Assembly (NCBI GenBank): GCA_021464415.1
Contig: CM038467.1
Span: 20,565,511 to 20,629,510, forward strand
DNA: 64,000 bases
Direction: 5' to 3'
DNA from: Lonicera japonica
Taxonomy: Eukaryota; Streptophyta; Magnoliopsida; Dipsacales; Caprifoliaceae
This document shows positions 34,614 through 47,649 of the stretch, one piece after another. Within the stretch, counting starts at the first letter, position 1. Every line of letters begins with the position of its first letter. Position numbers and translations under genes: made by a program. Below the pieces are notes generated by a model. It worked only from the letters and a program-made list of their open reading frames with translations. It was not told the DNA's origin and did not search any database.

Positions 34614-36191
34614 ATGGACCTATGGTCATGGATATGCGAACTCCCAAACTCAGACGAGTGGAACAGCTCATTCTCACCGCTTACCTATCAACTCGGGGCT
34701 ACAAAGCCTACTCAGCTTAATAAAAACATGACACAGTCGATTCATCTCAAAGTTGAGCGAGCATTTGTTCCCGATTTGGATTCAACAGTGATCACATTCT
34801 CTGTGTGCTACGAAGAGAAGACGCTATGGGTTTCTGATACATGTCAACTTTCTTCCCATAACCCATTCTTGCCTCTAGTCCTTCAGCTTATCCAAGAGAT
34901 CGTGTCACGGGCACCTGTGGGTCACGATATCACCTGCCCACGCTCGCAGCTCCAGAAGCTCAAACCCGACCCGGTTGCATGGATCTTGGACACCCACTCG
35001 CCCGAGTCGATATCCACTTTCTTCAACCTCATCTTCCTCACGCGACTCTTCTGGGTGTGTGTATGTGACGCTCCTAGCGAGGTTGGGTCCTTGTACTTCT
35101 CTTCCCTTTTGGCCCCCAACGTCGACGCCTTTTCATGCAAGGACGCGCCTGTTCTACGCTCGTTTTTTATTTCAATAGGTACTGACGTGGAGCTGTGCTT
35201 CATGCGGACTTTTGGGTACATGTTAGCAAAATGGTTGATTTTAAAGGAGGTCGGCGTAGGATTACAGGTGCTAACGCCACTGTCGTCTCATACCCTTGGG
35301 TTCTCTTATGCCACGGAATCTCATGGCTTGTGGGTTCTGAAAGGCTACGCACCTGTTTTGGCTATGCCCCGCACGCGCTTTAACGGACCGAAAAATCAGT
35401 ACCCTGTAATTGACGCCAAAGAGTCCGTGCTAAGGTACGCTTTGGCGCACCAGCAGCTAGAGGCTGTTATTCAGTTGGAGTATACAGTTGGATTTTGTGA
35501 TGGTTTTATTCAAGTGAATACACGCGTCAACAATCTACGCTTCCACGTGGTGAAGTTAGGATTTAACAAAAATTGTGATGACAGTTATGCGGACGAAAGA
35601 CACTTTCCATCCAGGATCCGGGTCTGGGTTGGCCCCGAAGCAGGGGCGAGTTATGTGGCTGGCCTGACCTTGGGCCGATCCACCGAAAATGTGGAGAGAG
35701 AGAAAGAAATACAAAAAGTATGGAAGGGCAGCTTTGGAAAGATGAAAATTCCAAGGGTAAAAGCGACGGCGAAAATGACGACGAGGACAAAGACCAAGAA
35801 TTGGAGGTGGGATCAAGATGCGGAGGGAAATGTCTCGATATTTGATGGAATTATGTGCGACAATACCACTGGAGTTGAAGTTTCCACATGGAAGCCATCT
35901 AGTGGGAGTGGTGGAGCTGAACAGTTGGAGAGTAGCTTTCGAAAACGATACACAGGGGCAAATAGGTCATTTACAAAATCTGGTGGGCTTGTTTTTGCGG
36001 GCGATGAGTGCGGGGAAGGTGTGGGGTGGAGGTTAAAAAAGGAAACGGAAGGAAGTGTGTTGAGGTGGAGGATAGGAGGTCAAGTTTGGCTAAGTTATTG
36101 TCCAAATGAGATAAATAGTTCCTATTTTGAAACAAGATGTGTTGAGTGGTGCGACGAAGTTGATTTGCCTCTGATCCCTAGCAAACAATAA
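34614..36191 (+). CDS. Conserved plant protein of unknown function, single exon, 525 aa
   Basis: An uninterrupted frame with a good plant start context (AAAATGGA) and a TATA box at the right distance. It begins MDLWSWICELPNSDEW and ends DLPLIPSKQ. From memory, close full-length relatives with the same start (MDLWxWICELPNS), the central CDAPSEVGSxYFxSLLAPN block, the ALAHQQLEAVxQLEY block and the C-terminal SYFETRCVEWCDEVDLPLIP block occur widely in flowering plants and are annotated only as unknown or uncharacterised. No signal peptide, clear membrane span or known catalytic motif is seen. A basic stretch near 370-395 (KIPRVKATAKMTTRTK) precedes a WRWDQDAEGN motif. The strong conservation over the whole length suggests a housekeeping role, but none is claimed. 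Open frames on the opposite strand are shadows of it. Confidence 0.9.
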   Translation: MDLWSWICELPNSDEWNSSFSPLTYQLGATKPTQLNKNMTQSIHLKVERAFVPDLDSTVITFSVCYEEKTLWVSDTCQLSSHNPFLPLVLQLIQEIVSRAPVGHDITCPRSQLQKLKPDPVAWILDTHSPESISTFFNLIFLTRLFWVCVCDAPSEVGSLYFSSLLAPNVDAFSCKDAPVLRSFFISIGTDVELCFMRTFGYMLAKWLILKEVGVGLQVLTPLSSHTLGFSYATESHGLWVLKGYAPVLAMPRTRFNGPKNQYPVIDAKESVLRYALAHQQLEAVIQLEYTVGFCDGFIQVNTRVNNLRFHVVKLGFNKNCDDSYADERHFPSRIRVWVGPEAGASYVAGLTLGRSTENVEREKEIQKVWKGSFGKMKIPRVKATAKMTTRTKTKNWRWDQDAEGNVSIFDGIMCDNTTGVEVSTWKPSSGSGGAEQLESSFRKRYTGANRSFTKSGGLVFAGDECGEGVGWRLKKETEGSVLRWRIGGQVWLSYCPNEINSSYFETRCVEWCDEVDLPLIPSKQ

Positions 36192-36393
36192 GCCACTGTG
36201 TTAGGAATAAAAATTATAGTCGTTGTACAATGATATGATGTAACGTTTTTTTTTTTCAATATATAGCATATTGTTGTTATACTTTTGCTTATTTATGAAC
36301 AATTACTTCACCCTTTAGGCCGGAGGCTTTCATTTTATACTTGATGTAAACCCGTGCGATGCACGGATGGATGTTCGATAAGTAAATTAAATA

Positions 36394-36741
36394 CTCCATC
36401 TATCTTACAAAAATAGTCCACTGTTCTTTTTTCGCCTGTTCTAAATTATAGTCCACTTGCCTTTTAAAAAATGTATTAAAATTTCATTTTTCCTAATGTA
36501 CCCTTATTTAATTACATTGTTATCAACTCTAAAATAATTAACTTTACCTAATAAATACTCATTTCGCATAGGAAAGATAAAAAATGTATGTTCATCTTCT
36601 AATTCAATATATTTATTATAGTAGAATAAATGAGGGTATAATAGAAAAAATATGAAAAAAAAATTATGGTTCCAATTACATTAAATGAAGTCTCTTAATC
36701 TATGTAAAAAAAATAGGTCTATCTTTGTGAGACGGAGGGAG
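36394..36741. mobile_element. Stowaway-type MITE (Tc1/mariner), TA duplication
   Basis: Left end CTCCATCTATCTTACAAAAA and right end TTTGTGAGACGGAGGGAG, flanked by TA. CTCCCTCCGTC ends and TA target sites define Stowaway MITEs. 348 bp, about 200 bp beyond the stop codon of the 525-aa gene. Confidence 0.8.
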
Positions 36742-37331
36742 TAATCAACTTCTTTAAAAAGTGTTTAAAGTGGCCATGAAATTCAAAAGCCGCATTAAAT
36801 GAAAGAAGATGAGGAGTAAATGGGATATAAATGCTCAATTGTTAGGAAGGCGACATGTGGCACTTCTTTGGTAAGAAGGGACTACATTTTTATTTAGTTT
36901 TAGTAGATACTGGATTTTAAAATCTTTTGCGATAATCGGACTTATGTGTCTTCTATGACACTCATATTTTTTATTACTAGAATGTAAGTAGAGATGTAAT
37001 TTTTGCTATCTCTTTATACTTTTTTTTACAAGTAGATTAATCACATGAAGGGGCGGCTCTAGTCAGGAGCAAGCCAAGCGGTCTATTAATCCTCTTGATT
37101 TTTGAAATTTTTTGTTAAAAAATATGACTTTGATTTATATATTATTTTACAAGAAATGATTTCTCAAAGTCTATTTAAAATTCATAATACAAAATATGTG
37201 AAAATACTTAGAACATAATTTATAAAAAATAGTAAAAATAAATAAAGCTGTCATTTGAGAGTTGCGACAAGTCGCTGTCATAAAGGTGTAATTGCCTCCC
37301 TAGATATATGTATTAATGGTAGATAATGCCT
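36742..37331. other. Gene-free interval
   Basis: No gene. The phrase CCCGTGCGATGCACGG, common in plant repeats, occurs just before the Stowaway element near 36,352. Nothing else was recognised. Confidence 0.4.
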
Positions 37332-37334
37332 CTA

Positions 37335-38173
37335 GGGTGTGTTTGTCGCGCGGGATTAGAAACAGGATAGGATTAATTAATCATATCCGGTGTTTGATGT
37401 CGGAAAGGATAGGATAAATAAATTATATCCCACGTTTGGCGCAAGGGTGGATAAGATATTTTAATCCTATCATGCGTTTGGCGCAACTCGAGGACTAGAT
37501 TGCACTCGGAATTAATTATCATTTTATCCCTTTAGAACCGGATAAATATATACCACCCCTATAAGTGGTATTATTTTATCTCATGATTGCCGAATAACAA
37601 AACGAATATAAAAATTATTTTTTAATTATTTTAATCTTTTTCTTTACACTTTTTTAGATAATTAAATTTATTAATGAAAATTTTCAACCACCCAAAATCA
37701 CAATAATTCAACTAATAAATTTCATTTCTTTTATAATATGGTATTTTTATTTATTTATTTTATTAAATGAAGGTATTTATAAGAAATTTTAATTTTAGAA
37801 AAAATTGTAACATTAGAATTTGAAATTGTACTTAATGCCTAATTAGTAAATATTGTATGTGATATAGAACTTTTCTCCCAAAAGAGATTTTTACGAAACT
37901 AATTTATAAATCGAAAAATTGTATTAGTTAAAAAAAATTGTGGACAACAATTAAAATTGTATATATTTTTAAAAGAAAAGCAAGTTGTATTAAATAATAT
38001 CTGGACTTGTAATCCGAAACTCCATCAAATGCAAAGTTTATTAAATCTTTATCCGACTGATTTCTTTCCTATCCTATCACACTTAATTCATATCCGACTA
38101 ATTCTGACTCTTATACTATCCGGCCTTTATCCTATCATATCCTACCTCTTTATCTGGCGCGCCAAACGCACCC
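37335..38173. mobile_element. Tourist-like element, GGGTGTGTTTGTCGCGC ends
   Basis: An 839-bp element with left end GGGTGTGTTTGTCGCGCGGG and right end GGCGCGCCAAACGCACCC, flanked by CTA on both sides. Sub-terminal GATAGGATAAA and TTTATCCTATC blocks also pair. It has no transposase and may be a longer, less deleted member of the GGGTGYGTTTG family seen at 32,466. Confidence 0.75.
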
Positions 38174-38176
38174 CTA

Positions 38177-41100
38177 AGGTAAAACTTAAAAGGCTCGTAG
38201 CTTTGTCTTCTCCATGTGCACATCCACAAGAAAACAGGGTGAACCAATCCAATCATATTGCCCAAAACTCGTAAAACTATATTTAAAATAATGATATAAA
38301 ATGACATATAAGATTTTAGAAAGGGAGGAAGAATATCATTCTAAGTTGAATTTTTCCTCATTGGAATATAACATTTATATAGGTAATGCTATAAAGGAGT
38401 TAAACAAATAATTAATAAAGAAATTAAGGAAATTAAATCAAATAATGATAACAATAGAACATAATAATCCTATATAACTCTTATAATTATCAACATAATA
38501 AAACTATATAATTCATCAAATTAAACTCCGCAAATCTTAGTAAAATTGGAGCTTAAAAAATAATAATCATCCTCTTAAATCACAAATTAAATACATACTT
38601 AATTTTGTAATTTATAAATTATTATATGTTATTTTATTAAAATATTTCAACATTTTTTACTATATATAGGATAATTTTTTTAAAAAAATAATAATTTAGG
38701 GATCTATGTGACTTCAAGTGTCGGTCATTTATAACTTTTCACCTATTTTAACTAGTAGTTTCTCATTCCCTTTTTCTATTCCTCTCATTCTCATTTTTTC
38801 TAAGTTAAAAATATCGCCATCGCCACATCGGTAATCCTCATGTAGCTCTTTCTTTGATAGCAATTCCACGTCCGATCACCTTAATAAAAATAAGGTTATA
38901 TCTTCACGCTTATTGCATGATTGTTTTTTTTTCACTCATTCTGTCATTCATGGATGTTAAATATACTATAGAGCAATATTTACTTCGAACTTTGGGTAGT
39001 TTGATTGGATTAGGGAGGGGAGGGGAGGGAGCTTCTTATTGATTTTGTTTTATTTGTGCAGAAGGTAATGTTGCTTGATAAGAAAACATTAAGGTGATGT
39101 TTTGTTGATATTTTGAGTTAAGTTTTTAAGTTGAGTTTTTTAAATCTGGTGTGTTTTGTAGAATTTAGAAGTATGTTGAAAAGTGAATTTGGTTTTTGTT
39201 TGAATTTTTTTTAACCAATTAAAAAATTTCATAAAAAAAATTCAAAAAATAGTCACAATAGATCTTATTTTATAGATCTCAACGAGTAGATTTCAAATAT
39301 ATATTTTTTATTTAATTTTGATTTTTGGATTTAAAGTTATGATGTTTTAAAAAAAATTAGAGAGAGAAAATAAAATGAAATAAATTTTGAAAAGTGTAAA
39401 AGTAAAATTGATTTTAAGTTGAGTTTTTAAATTTTAGATCTTAAAACACCCACCAAATATACCCTAAAGCTTATTTGTTAATAGCGTAGATATTGGAGTC
39501 ATATATCAACTGAGGTGAGTATTTTCTTTGATTTTTTGTGTGTATTTCATTTAAAAAATATTGAAACTACTTGTTTTCTATAAGGCGGGTGTTTTGTTGT
39601 GTGATTTAATTGAACTATTTTAGTTGTTTTGTTGGTTAAAGTCCTACTACAAAGCATCAGTAAAAGTTTGATTTTCTGATTAAATTAATTTTAAAACAAA
39701 CCGAATAAACTTGAACCGAAAAGTATGGTTAGAAAAAGTTTAGATTTAAATTTAGAAAATTTAGATACCGAAATCAAATTTTCAAATTCAATTAAAATTT
39801 GGGTCTCTCCAATTCCCACCTCAATTGAAGTCGAAAACACCCTCGTTTAAATTAAAATTTTATAACTTTAAGAGTAGCGGAATGATACATACTTTTCACT
39901 GTAGATTTTGGTGAATACGTCTTTAAATTTGTACGTTTTTATTGTATTTAGGGGCGATGATCTGTCAAATATTATTATATTAATTATGTATACGATGATT
40001 AATATAATAAACAGTTAATATTGTTACTAATTTGCAGTAGATAATGGTGTGGTGTAACTTGTTATAGTATGCATGCACACACTATAGTAAATACTCTATA
40101 TTACTTTAAAAATCAAAATAAATAATTTTAGTTTTTAAAAAATTCTTAAATTGAACAGTTAATCTTTTTTACATCATGTAAAAATTATTAAAATATTAAA
40201 TCACCAGTTCAAAGTCTAAAATTATATTAATTTTAAAAAATATTCATCATAATTTATATTAAAAAATACATGCCATTTCACTGCTCGTAATTTTAAAATT
40301 TTATTTGTATATGTTTTAAATTTTGTCCCAAATTAAATTTCTATCTACCCTATTGATCACGCAATCAGTGATAAAAGTCAAGACATATATATTCATTCTG
40401 GAAAGAAGATTTGTACAAAAATTATGTAACAGATCTTTTGGGATTCGTTAAAGCGTGCAAGAAAAAGTCAACTTTACAGTTTTCCTTAACAAAACCACTA
40501 AACATATCTTAACGACTCTCGCATTTATTTGTTATGTATTTTTATTGTATATATTTAATTCATTCCACGTGGTTTGTAAAATATTTTAAAGCTATTCTTC
40601 CAAATCACTCGTCACATGTAAGCCATGGGAAAATCTGGAAAATTTTAAAGAAGAAAAAGAGGTAGCTGGCATTTTTGTTACCAAATATGTTTGTGGAGCT
40701 TTCGTGCAATCTTTCTATTTATTCCAGCATATGCCAACTGCCATTTAATTAAATAATAAGTATTGCTACTGACATATATTACTCAAATTGGCAATCTACT
40801 AATGTATTGCTCTTATCCAGAGTTTTCGGGATTCGGATAGACTCTTTTAGTACTGGAATAACTCGATCGCACACGTTCATCAAGAATTTGGGTGCAATGT
40901 TTAAGAAAAATTAACTTTAATCTCTTATTGATACATTATACTAATTATATCTGATGTCTCCTAAAAATATGAAATTCTTAATTTGAAACAGTAAACATAA
41001 TAATTATCGATCAAAAAAAAATTAATCTACAATGATGAAATTTGTTATAATAATAAAAAATAATATTCTTACCAGTTTCATTTATCAGACGCGCAAGCCA

Positions 41101-42984
41101 TCAACTATAATAATATCGAGTGCATTAATAAATTGTATATTTCTAAAATATACAATCTACCAATACATTTAGTATGATTATCCAATAAATTAAATAGATA
41201 AGAATAATATTGTTGTAGAATAATTATATTTCAAAATATAAAGGCAACAATTCGTCTAGGAGAACCCAAAAAGAATTTAGTTGTTACTTTGAGGCTGGGA
41301 GATAAACATATAATTTTTTTCCTCTAGAAAATTATGAGCACCTAAAAAATATTATTATTAGCCAACTTAACTAATCATTAATAGGATGAGCAATTGTGTT
41401 TTCCTTCCTAGGAGTCAAGTCAAGTATTTAAGTGCGTGGTTGATATAAGTTAGGCAGCGCTAATTATATCACCGACAACTAAAACAAGAACTATTCCTCC
41501 CACGTAAAAGAGGTCGCATGAAATTCAGTAGTAGATCGTAGGATTAAACATCTTTGCATAGTGCACGTGTATCTGCCTCTTAGCAAATTTGGTCCATTCT
41601 GGAGGCACATGCAAGGATTCTGAAATGTCCATAAATTATTGGTGGCCAATTAATATAATCATCTAAAACTAACAACAATCCTGGATTCTTTTCTTTTACT
41701 TTTAAGTAGATCCATATTCGTTAAGATTATATATGAACAAGAGTGGGAAAGTTGAAACTCTGATTTTTTAATATAACATTTTCTTTTAACCAATTAATTT
41801 ATTATGCGGATGCAATTGTAGAATATTAGACGTCGTTACGGTGGCAAAAAAATTAACGGAGTAATTATGAAACCTATAAAATATTTTAACTAGGAAGCAA
41901 AAGTGATAGTACATAGTTTTATCTTTTTCCAAAGTTAATAGCTTTAACATGTATAACTTTTGTAAATATAATTTAAAAGCAAATACAATCCTTCCTGGGT
42001 GGGGATAAATTTTACATGCATGTATCAAATATTCTGAAGTCAGAACGTAATTTAAGTGTCAATGTGGTTCCGTTGTATTATGAAAATATATGCTTGTAAC
42101 AATTTCTAAGAATTGAACCATAAGGGTTGTTGAGCATGACAATTGTACCCAGGTAAGTGGGAGCTGTTGGACACAGGTTACCGCTAGAGATGGTAACATC
42201 TTTTACTTATCATTTATACCCACTTAAACCACCACACCAAATTAATTGAGACTTGTTTCATTGTGTAAGTTATAATATTTATAATTGTTTTATTATAAAT
42301 TAATAAATTGTAAATGTTTTTCATTTCAAAAAAAATAAAATATTCTTGGCGTGATTTTTTTTTACATGAACTTATATAATAGTTATATGTTATGTAATTT
42401 CAACCACATCTTCACATTTTCTTATTTAATATCTTAATTGTTAACTTAAATTTATTACTTTGTATGCTAGTTTATTTTTGCAACTAAATACTCAAATTAA
42501 ATAATTTATGAATTAAACAATTTTAAATTGTTCAATTCGTAAATTGGAGAATAATCAAACGAGTTCAAGGAATTGCATAATTATCCCGTAATGCTAGGCC
42601 AATTCAGTGTAAATAGGACCCTAACCTCGCCATTCAATCCATTTGACAAAAATCCTAAGCTGACAATTTCTCTCTTTCCGCACTCCATTAATAATTTTTT
42701 TGCTCCATTAATAAAAACTCTTGATCATGTGTGTGCTGTTTTGCATTTTGTTTATATTTTATGGGGGAAATTTTATTGATTTTTGAATGCAAAGCTACTA
42801 AACTGAAATTCGTTAGTTATCATATCTTGAAACAAAAAAGATTGATATGATTTTTGTTGCAAATGAGTCGTCAATTGTACAAGTAAAATGCAGTAAAATG
42901 CAAAAATATATATATATATTAAATTGTTAACATCACTGACACCGCCATTTTTTGTTTTGTATTTTACTTCCAACATTTCATTCA
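38177..42984. other. Long gene-free AT-rich interval
   Basis: About 4.8 kb without a recognisable exon, RNA gene or well-delimited transposon on either strand. The open frames are short and of biased composition. A few GAACCGAAA- and TTAGATACC-type phrases near 39,700-39,790 hint at a decayed repeat. Confidence 0.45.
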
Positions 42985-43065
42985 CTGGGTCTCCGTGGTG
43001 CAGTTGGTTATTTCTCATAGTTATCACTTGCACATCACGGGTTCAAGACCCGGTATTGAAGGAAA
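42985..43065 (+). repeat. tRNA-like sequence, probable SINE head or tRNA pseudogene
   Basis: GTGGTGCAGTTGG fits the internal promoter box A and GGGTTCAAGACCC fits box B, with about 40 bp between them as in tRNA genes. An acceptor stem and a clean anticodon arm cannot be formed, so this is not called as a working tRNA. SINE heads in plants look like this. No clear SINE tail or target duplication was found. Confidence 0.45.
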
Positions 43066-43791
43066 GGAAAATGAAAAAGGAACCAAACAAATGAGGTATT
43101 TTAAAATACCTTTTTTCTTTCAAAATAACTAAATATAGGAGATGGTGCATTACTCACAGATCTGCACTGCGAAATCTGATTTAATTACAACTAAAAAACG
43201 CAGGATTAGGTGTTCAATTCATTTTTATCATCGCTTTCTGCTCACCCGAATATTATCCGTCACCTTTCTCCTCTTTGTGATGCCTTTACTTGGGACACTT
43301 CAAAGAATTTTTATTTATTTTTGTTTGGGTGAAAATTATGAATAAGTATTAAAAGAACATTTTTAGAGTGATATCCAAGAAAAGGAAAATCTCTATAAAG
43401 ATTAGAGTCAGAGATAATGTAAACTTCTTAATAGTTTTAATATAAATATTAAAACAAATACAGGTTTGTTTTAAAATTTTGAATTTATTTCATTGAAATT
43501 TGCATTGCAAAAACAAGAAAGACTTTAATTCAAGAACTCATGGTCGTAATTATAGAATCCCCATTAGAAACAAAATTGTATGCTATTTATTTTGAGTAAT
43601 TTTGTTTATATCCTTCATCCAACTCCTTACTCCCCTTAAATTTAAGGGTATTCACCAAAAAATATTTTGTTCAAGACCATCTTATCCTTGTACGTTTATT
43701 CCACTAATTTCTTAAAACTTTTAAACCTACAGGTAAACGAAATTTCTAAAATACCCTTTATCTCTCTACACTCTATTGCATTCAACATTAA
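43066..43791. other. Gene-free interval
   Basis: AT-rich, no exon or transposon end recognised apart from the possible tail of the tRNA-like repeat. Confidence 0.4.
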
Positions 43792-44583
43792 GAGCAACTC
43801 CAACTCAAAACACCATTTTGGTGTTGATTTAGCACCAAAATAGTGTCATTTTTACACCATATTTTTTTTCAACTCCAACCACAACACCAAATATAACACC
43901 AAAAAGTATATTCTCTTCAAAAATATAATATTCTTTTTATTATTCTATTATTTTATCAAATTATATAAATTATTATATTGTACTAATTATTTTATTATAG
44001 ATATTATTATTAATTAACTTATAATAATTTAAATAATTATAATTTATAAAACTAAAAATCACTAAATTAACATAACATATTTATTATGGAAATAAACATA
44101 ATTTGACTTTAGCTTTATGTTGTATTGTTTTCGGCTTCGCTTTAGTGTACTTCATTTTAGTTCTATGTTGCATTATTTCGGCTTTGTTTTAAGTGTGTTT
44201 CATTTTAATGTAAGTTTAAATGTTCTAAATTTTTTGTCCTTATTATTATATATTAAAAATATTAATTACAATAAAGTATACATAAATTTAATTAGAATAA
44301 ATTATTTTTTTAATAAAAAAATTTATTAATATTGCTAATTTAAAAAAATAAACTAAAAAAAATAAATTAGAAGTATAAAAATGACCTAATTGATATTTAT
44401 AAGTAAAAAAAAAAAAGATAAAAATTGAAAAAAAAAAAAGGGGATGGCGTGGAGTGAATAGCGCCACACCAAATATGGTGTGGCACTGTAGATAGCATCA
44501 AATTTGGTGCGGTGTTTGGTTGGAGCATTTTGGTATGAAAACGACACTAAATTTGATGTTTTTGTGCAATTTTGGAGTTGGCC
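43792..44583. mobile_element. MITE with CAACTCCAA inverted ends, TAA duplication
   Basis: Left end GAGCAACTCCAACTC and right end inverted (TTTTGGAGTTGGCC), flanked by TAA. Sub-terminal ACACCATTTTGGTGTTG and TTTGGTGTGGC/GTGGCGC phrases mirror each other. About 790 bp with an AT-rich centre. GAGCAACTCCAAC is a common plant MITE terminus; the class is probably PIF/Harbinger from the target site. Confidence 0.65.
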
Positions 44584-44586
44584 TAA

Positions 44587-46697
44587 GCTCCATTTTAGCT
44601 TATATTTTTTTAGATGCATGTAGAGGTGAAATTTTTTAAATGTTCAAACATCCCAAGAAAAAAAATCAAATTATTTTTCCCATCTCATTCTCCCGGAACC
44701 ATAGAAGAAATATAAGTTTATAGAAAATAAGAAAACGTACAACGATTACCCTTCTTTAACATGACCTCAATCGAAACTCTGTAGATATATATATGTATAC
44801 GTACATATCAACCAAAATCACGATAGTGATTTGAATTAACATATTTTGTGGATTAACTTATAAATTCTAAAAATTAAAATAAATTAAAAAACTTGTAGAT
44901 AAAATCACTATGCATATAAAGATACAAAACTTGGGCATCCCAAAATTAGGGGTGTAAACTAATTGGATATCACACTATCCATTATCCGTATCCCTTTTTA
45001 AGTTTAATATCCAAATTTTTATCCGTATCATTTCGAATAGTATATTAAATTATATCTTTATACTATCAGATATCTCGAATTTAGATAATATCCTTATCCA
45101 TTTTTCTATATAAAAATCTTAAAAATTTATTTGACTACATAGTCTTTCAATTAAAATCACATATTATATACAAGTTGTGACTTGAGAAGTATAACAAAAT
45201 ATTGCAAAACATATTAAAATAATGACTAGCGTTTTATGTCAAACTTTTAACTCAAATATTAATTTATTTTATTTCTTTTGTATAACCCAATAAGATTTTC
45301 ATTAAAATTATAATGTAACCATACATATCAAAATGACAATTTATTTTGTGTAATCCAATAAGATTTTCATTAAAATTATAATGTAACCATACATATCAAA
45401 ATGACAAATCAAAAGTTGAACATTTCATTTTAACAAATCACATATGTTGTAAATAGTCTTTCTCGTTCTTTCCTTTTTTATAAGTGTTTTTCTTTTTGGG
45501 TTTAGCTTATTTTTTTTAATAAATTGTAGCCAATTTGTGCACATCAAATTAAATCTTGTTAGATTTTTTTAAAATAGGAATATATATATATATATATATA
45601 ATATACTAAATTATAGCAAATACGGATATCCGATAAATCAAATATCCGTAAATATGGATAATTCACCTCGAGTACGATTTCTATCCATATCCCTATTTGT
45701 TTTTTCAAATATTTAAAAACATTATTTAAATTTTTTTTCTGAATATGTATTCGAATAAATATTCACAAAATACAAATTTAAATTTAGAACAAATTCGAAT
45801 TTTTAAATATCCATTTAAATACCCACCTAACATATATGGTTTGTCGTCGGAGTCTCTTTCTCGCCACTCTTCGATTTACTGAAATTTAATGCAAAAATTA
45901 TATAGAATACGAGTCTTGTTTTCTTTTTAACCAATACCGATGAATACGTTCGATAGGGGGAAGATAGAGTGGGGCCACGCGAGTTAAAAGTCAAATACTC
46001 CATTATTTGATAGGTTTTGAGAAGCACTTTTGCAAATACAATTTCCATTAATAATAATTTTGAAGGAAACAATGCATACTAACTACAAGTGTACTTAAAA
46101 AAGAACAAAATGCGTGGATGGCAACGGGGTGAGTCGGGTTGGGTTTTATTGGGCTCAGCTGAGAAATTACTAAACAAGTACAAGACTTTTTTACTAAAAA
46201 ATTACACACAAGCACAATTTATTATTATACTATATAACATAACACGACTCGTTTCACCCGTTAATGCAAATAAGTTCTTAATATATCCTAGCAAACTTAA
46301 TAAGTTTTAGCGGGTGTTGTACTTATCATGTACTTAACGAGTTTATCGGGTCTTGTACTTAATGGGTCTAATGAGTGTTGTACTTAACAAGTTTGACTAG
46401 TAAACTCGAACACAATTTGTTAACAACTGTGCTTTATCGTGTCCACCTGATAGTGACATAAACCCAATAAGGATCCACTCATTAACTTATAAATTCATAC
46501 ATTCAAAAAAAATTTACAATTTTTTTTAATAGTATTTATACTACTTATAACGGTATTATGCTAATGCCGAGAAAAATTAATTATTTTATAATGATTTTTT
46601 GTGTATACCATATATCTATATAATAATGGGTAATAATTCTTGAATAAAAAAATGTCTAAAGGGATCAAAAATTATGTTTTAACATAATACATATATA
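44587..46697. other. Gene-free interval with TATCCGTATCC-rich repeat and a local duplication
   Basis: Phrases such as GGATATCACACTATCC, TCCGTATCC and CGGATATCCG near 44,950-45,070 and 45,620-45,700 probably mark the two ends of one decayed element. Inside it, a 68-bp block (with CCAATAAGATTTTCATTAAA) is repeated in tandem at about 45,281-45,416. Near 46,120-46,450 there are repeated phrases of the type GGGTYTTGTACTTAA. No gene. Confidence 0.5.
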
Positions 46698-47115
46698 GGG
46701 AGCATTTCCTATAAGGACCTTAACTTAAGGTCCTTATTTACTGATTTGCCCTTTTTGGCACGCTTCCCGATAGAATTTTTTGATAAAATTTGGTGGGGAT
46801 ATTATTCATCGTGTATAGAACAACTCCACTAAATTTCATCAAAAAATTCAACCGAGAAGTGGGTTAACTACATGATTGAAAAATATTGGACATATATATA
46901 TATATATATCTATTTCTGGATCAATATTTTTCAATCCTATAATTAACCCACTTCTCGGTTGGATTTTTTGATGAAATTTGGTGGAGATGTTCTACACACA
47001 ATGAAGAACATCCCTACCAAATTTTATCAAAAAATCTTATCGAAAAGCATGTCAAATGGCCCGGTCCGTAAATAAGGACCTTAAGTTAAGGTCCTTACTT
47101 GAAATTTTTCCTACC
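46698..47115. mobile_element. Foldback/MITE element: long near-perfect inverted repeat
   Basis: About 418 bp. The two halves pair over nearly their whole length, meeting at a TA-repeat loop near 46,900. Outer arms contain AAGGACCTTAACTTAAGG, which is itself a palindrome. Inner arms contain CCACTTCTCGGTTGGATTTT paired with AATTCAACCGAGAAGTGGG. Flanks are TA-rich, so the target duplication cannot be judged. Transcription across it would give a long hairpin RNA. Confidence 0.8.
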
Positions 47116-47474
47116 TATATATATATATATTAAAGAGACAAATCAACATGGAAGAGAGGTACTATATTAATAAATGAAACCATATGACACATATTTTATA
47201 TATTGTCCATGGATATATAAATATATATATATATATATAACAGAAAATGATAACACATAGTCTAAAAGTACATGTAAATGATATAATGAATATACATGAC
47301 GATACTTTGAATTTGAATTAATGTCTTATTTAAAACATATTGGTATATGATTATTTTTAATTAAAAGTGTTTAACATGTACTTTAAGACACGCATTAATA
47401 CGACCCATATATAAGCACATACCACTTAGGCATAGAGTTCAAATTTTAAAATATGTTACACAGGGGACTTAAAA
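47116..47474. other. Gene-free interval
   Basis: TA-repeat-rich; nothing coding. Confidence 0.4.
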
Positions 47475-47649
47475 TTTTATTTGGGTGGTGATGTTGGCAC
47501 CCCCAAAAATACTTGGTAACACTCCCACTTTAATTCGGTCATTCGCAATCGAGTAAAGTGTTTATTATTCGGTTGTTGAGGATCGAATATAGGTCTATAT
47601 ATTAGGTTCTTGACAATCGAGTAAGGCATTTTTGTTATAAAAATATTGA

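Noticed and set aside
35556..35816. Opposite-strand open frames across the 525-aa gene
   Set aside because: The plus-strand frame is intact, conserved and has a promoter. These are its shadows.
42985..43065. Functional tRNA gene
   Set aside because: Boxes A and B are present, but no proper acceptor stem or anticodon arm forms, so it is listed only as tRNA-like.
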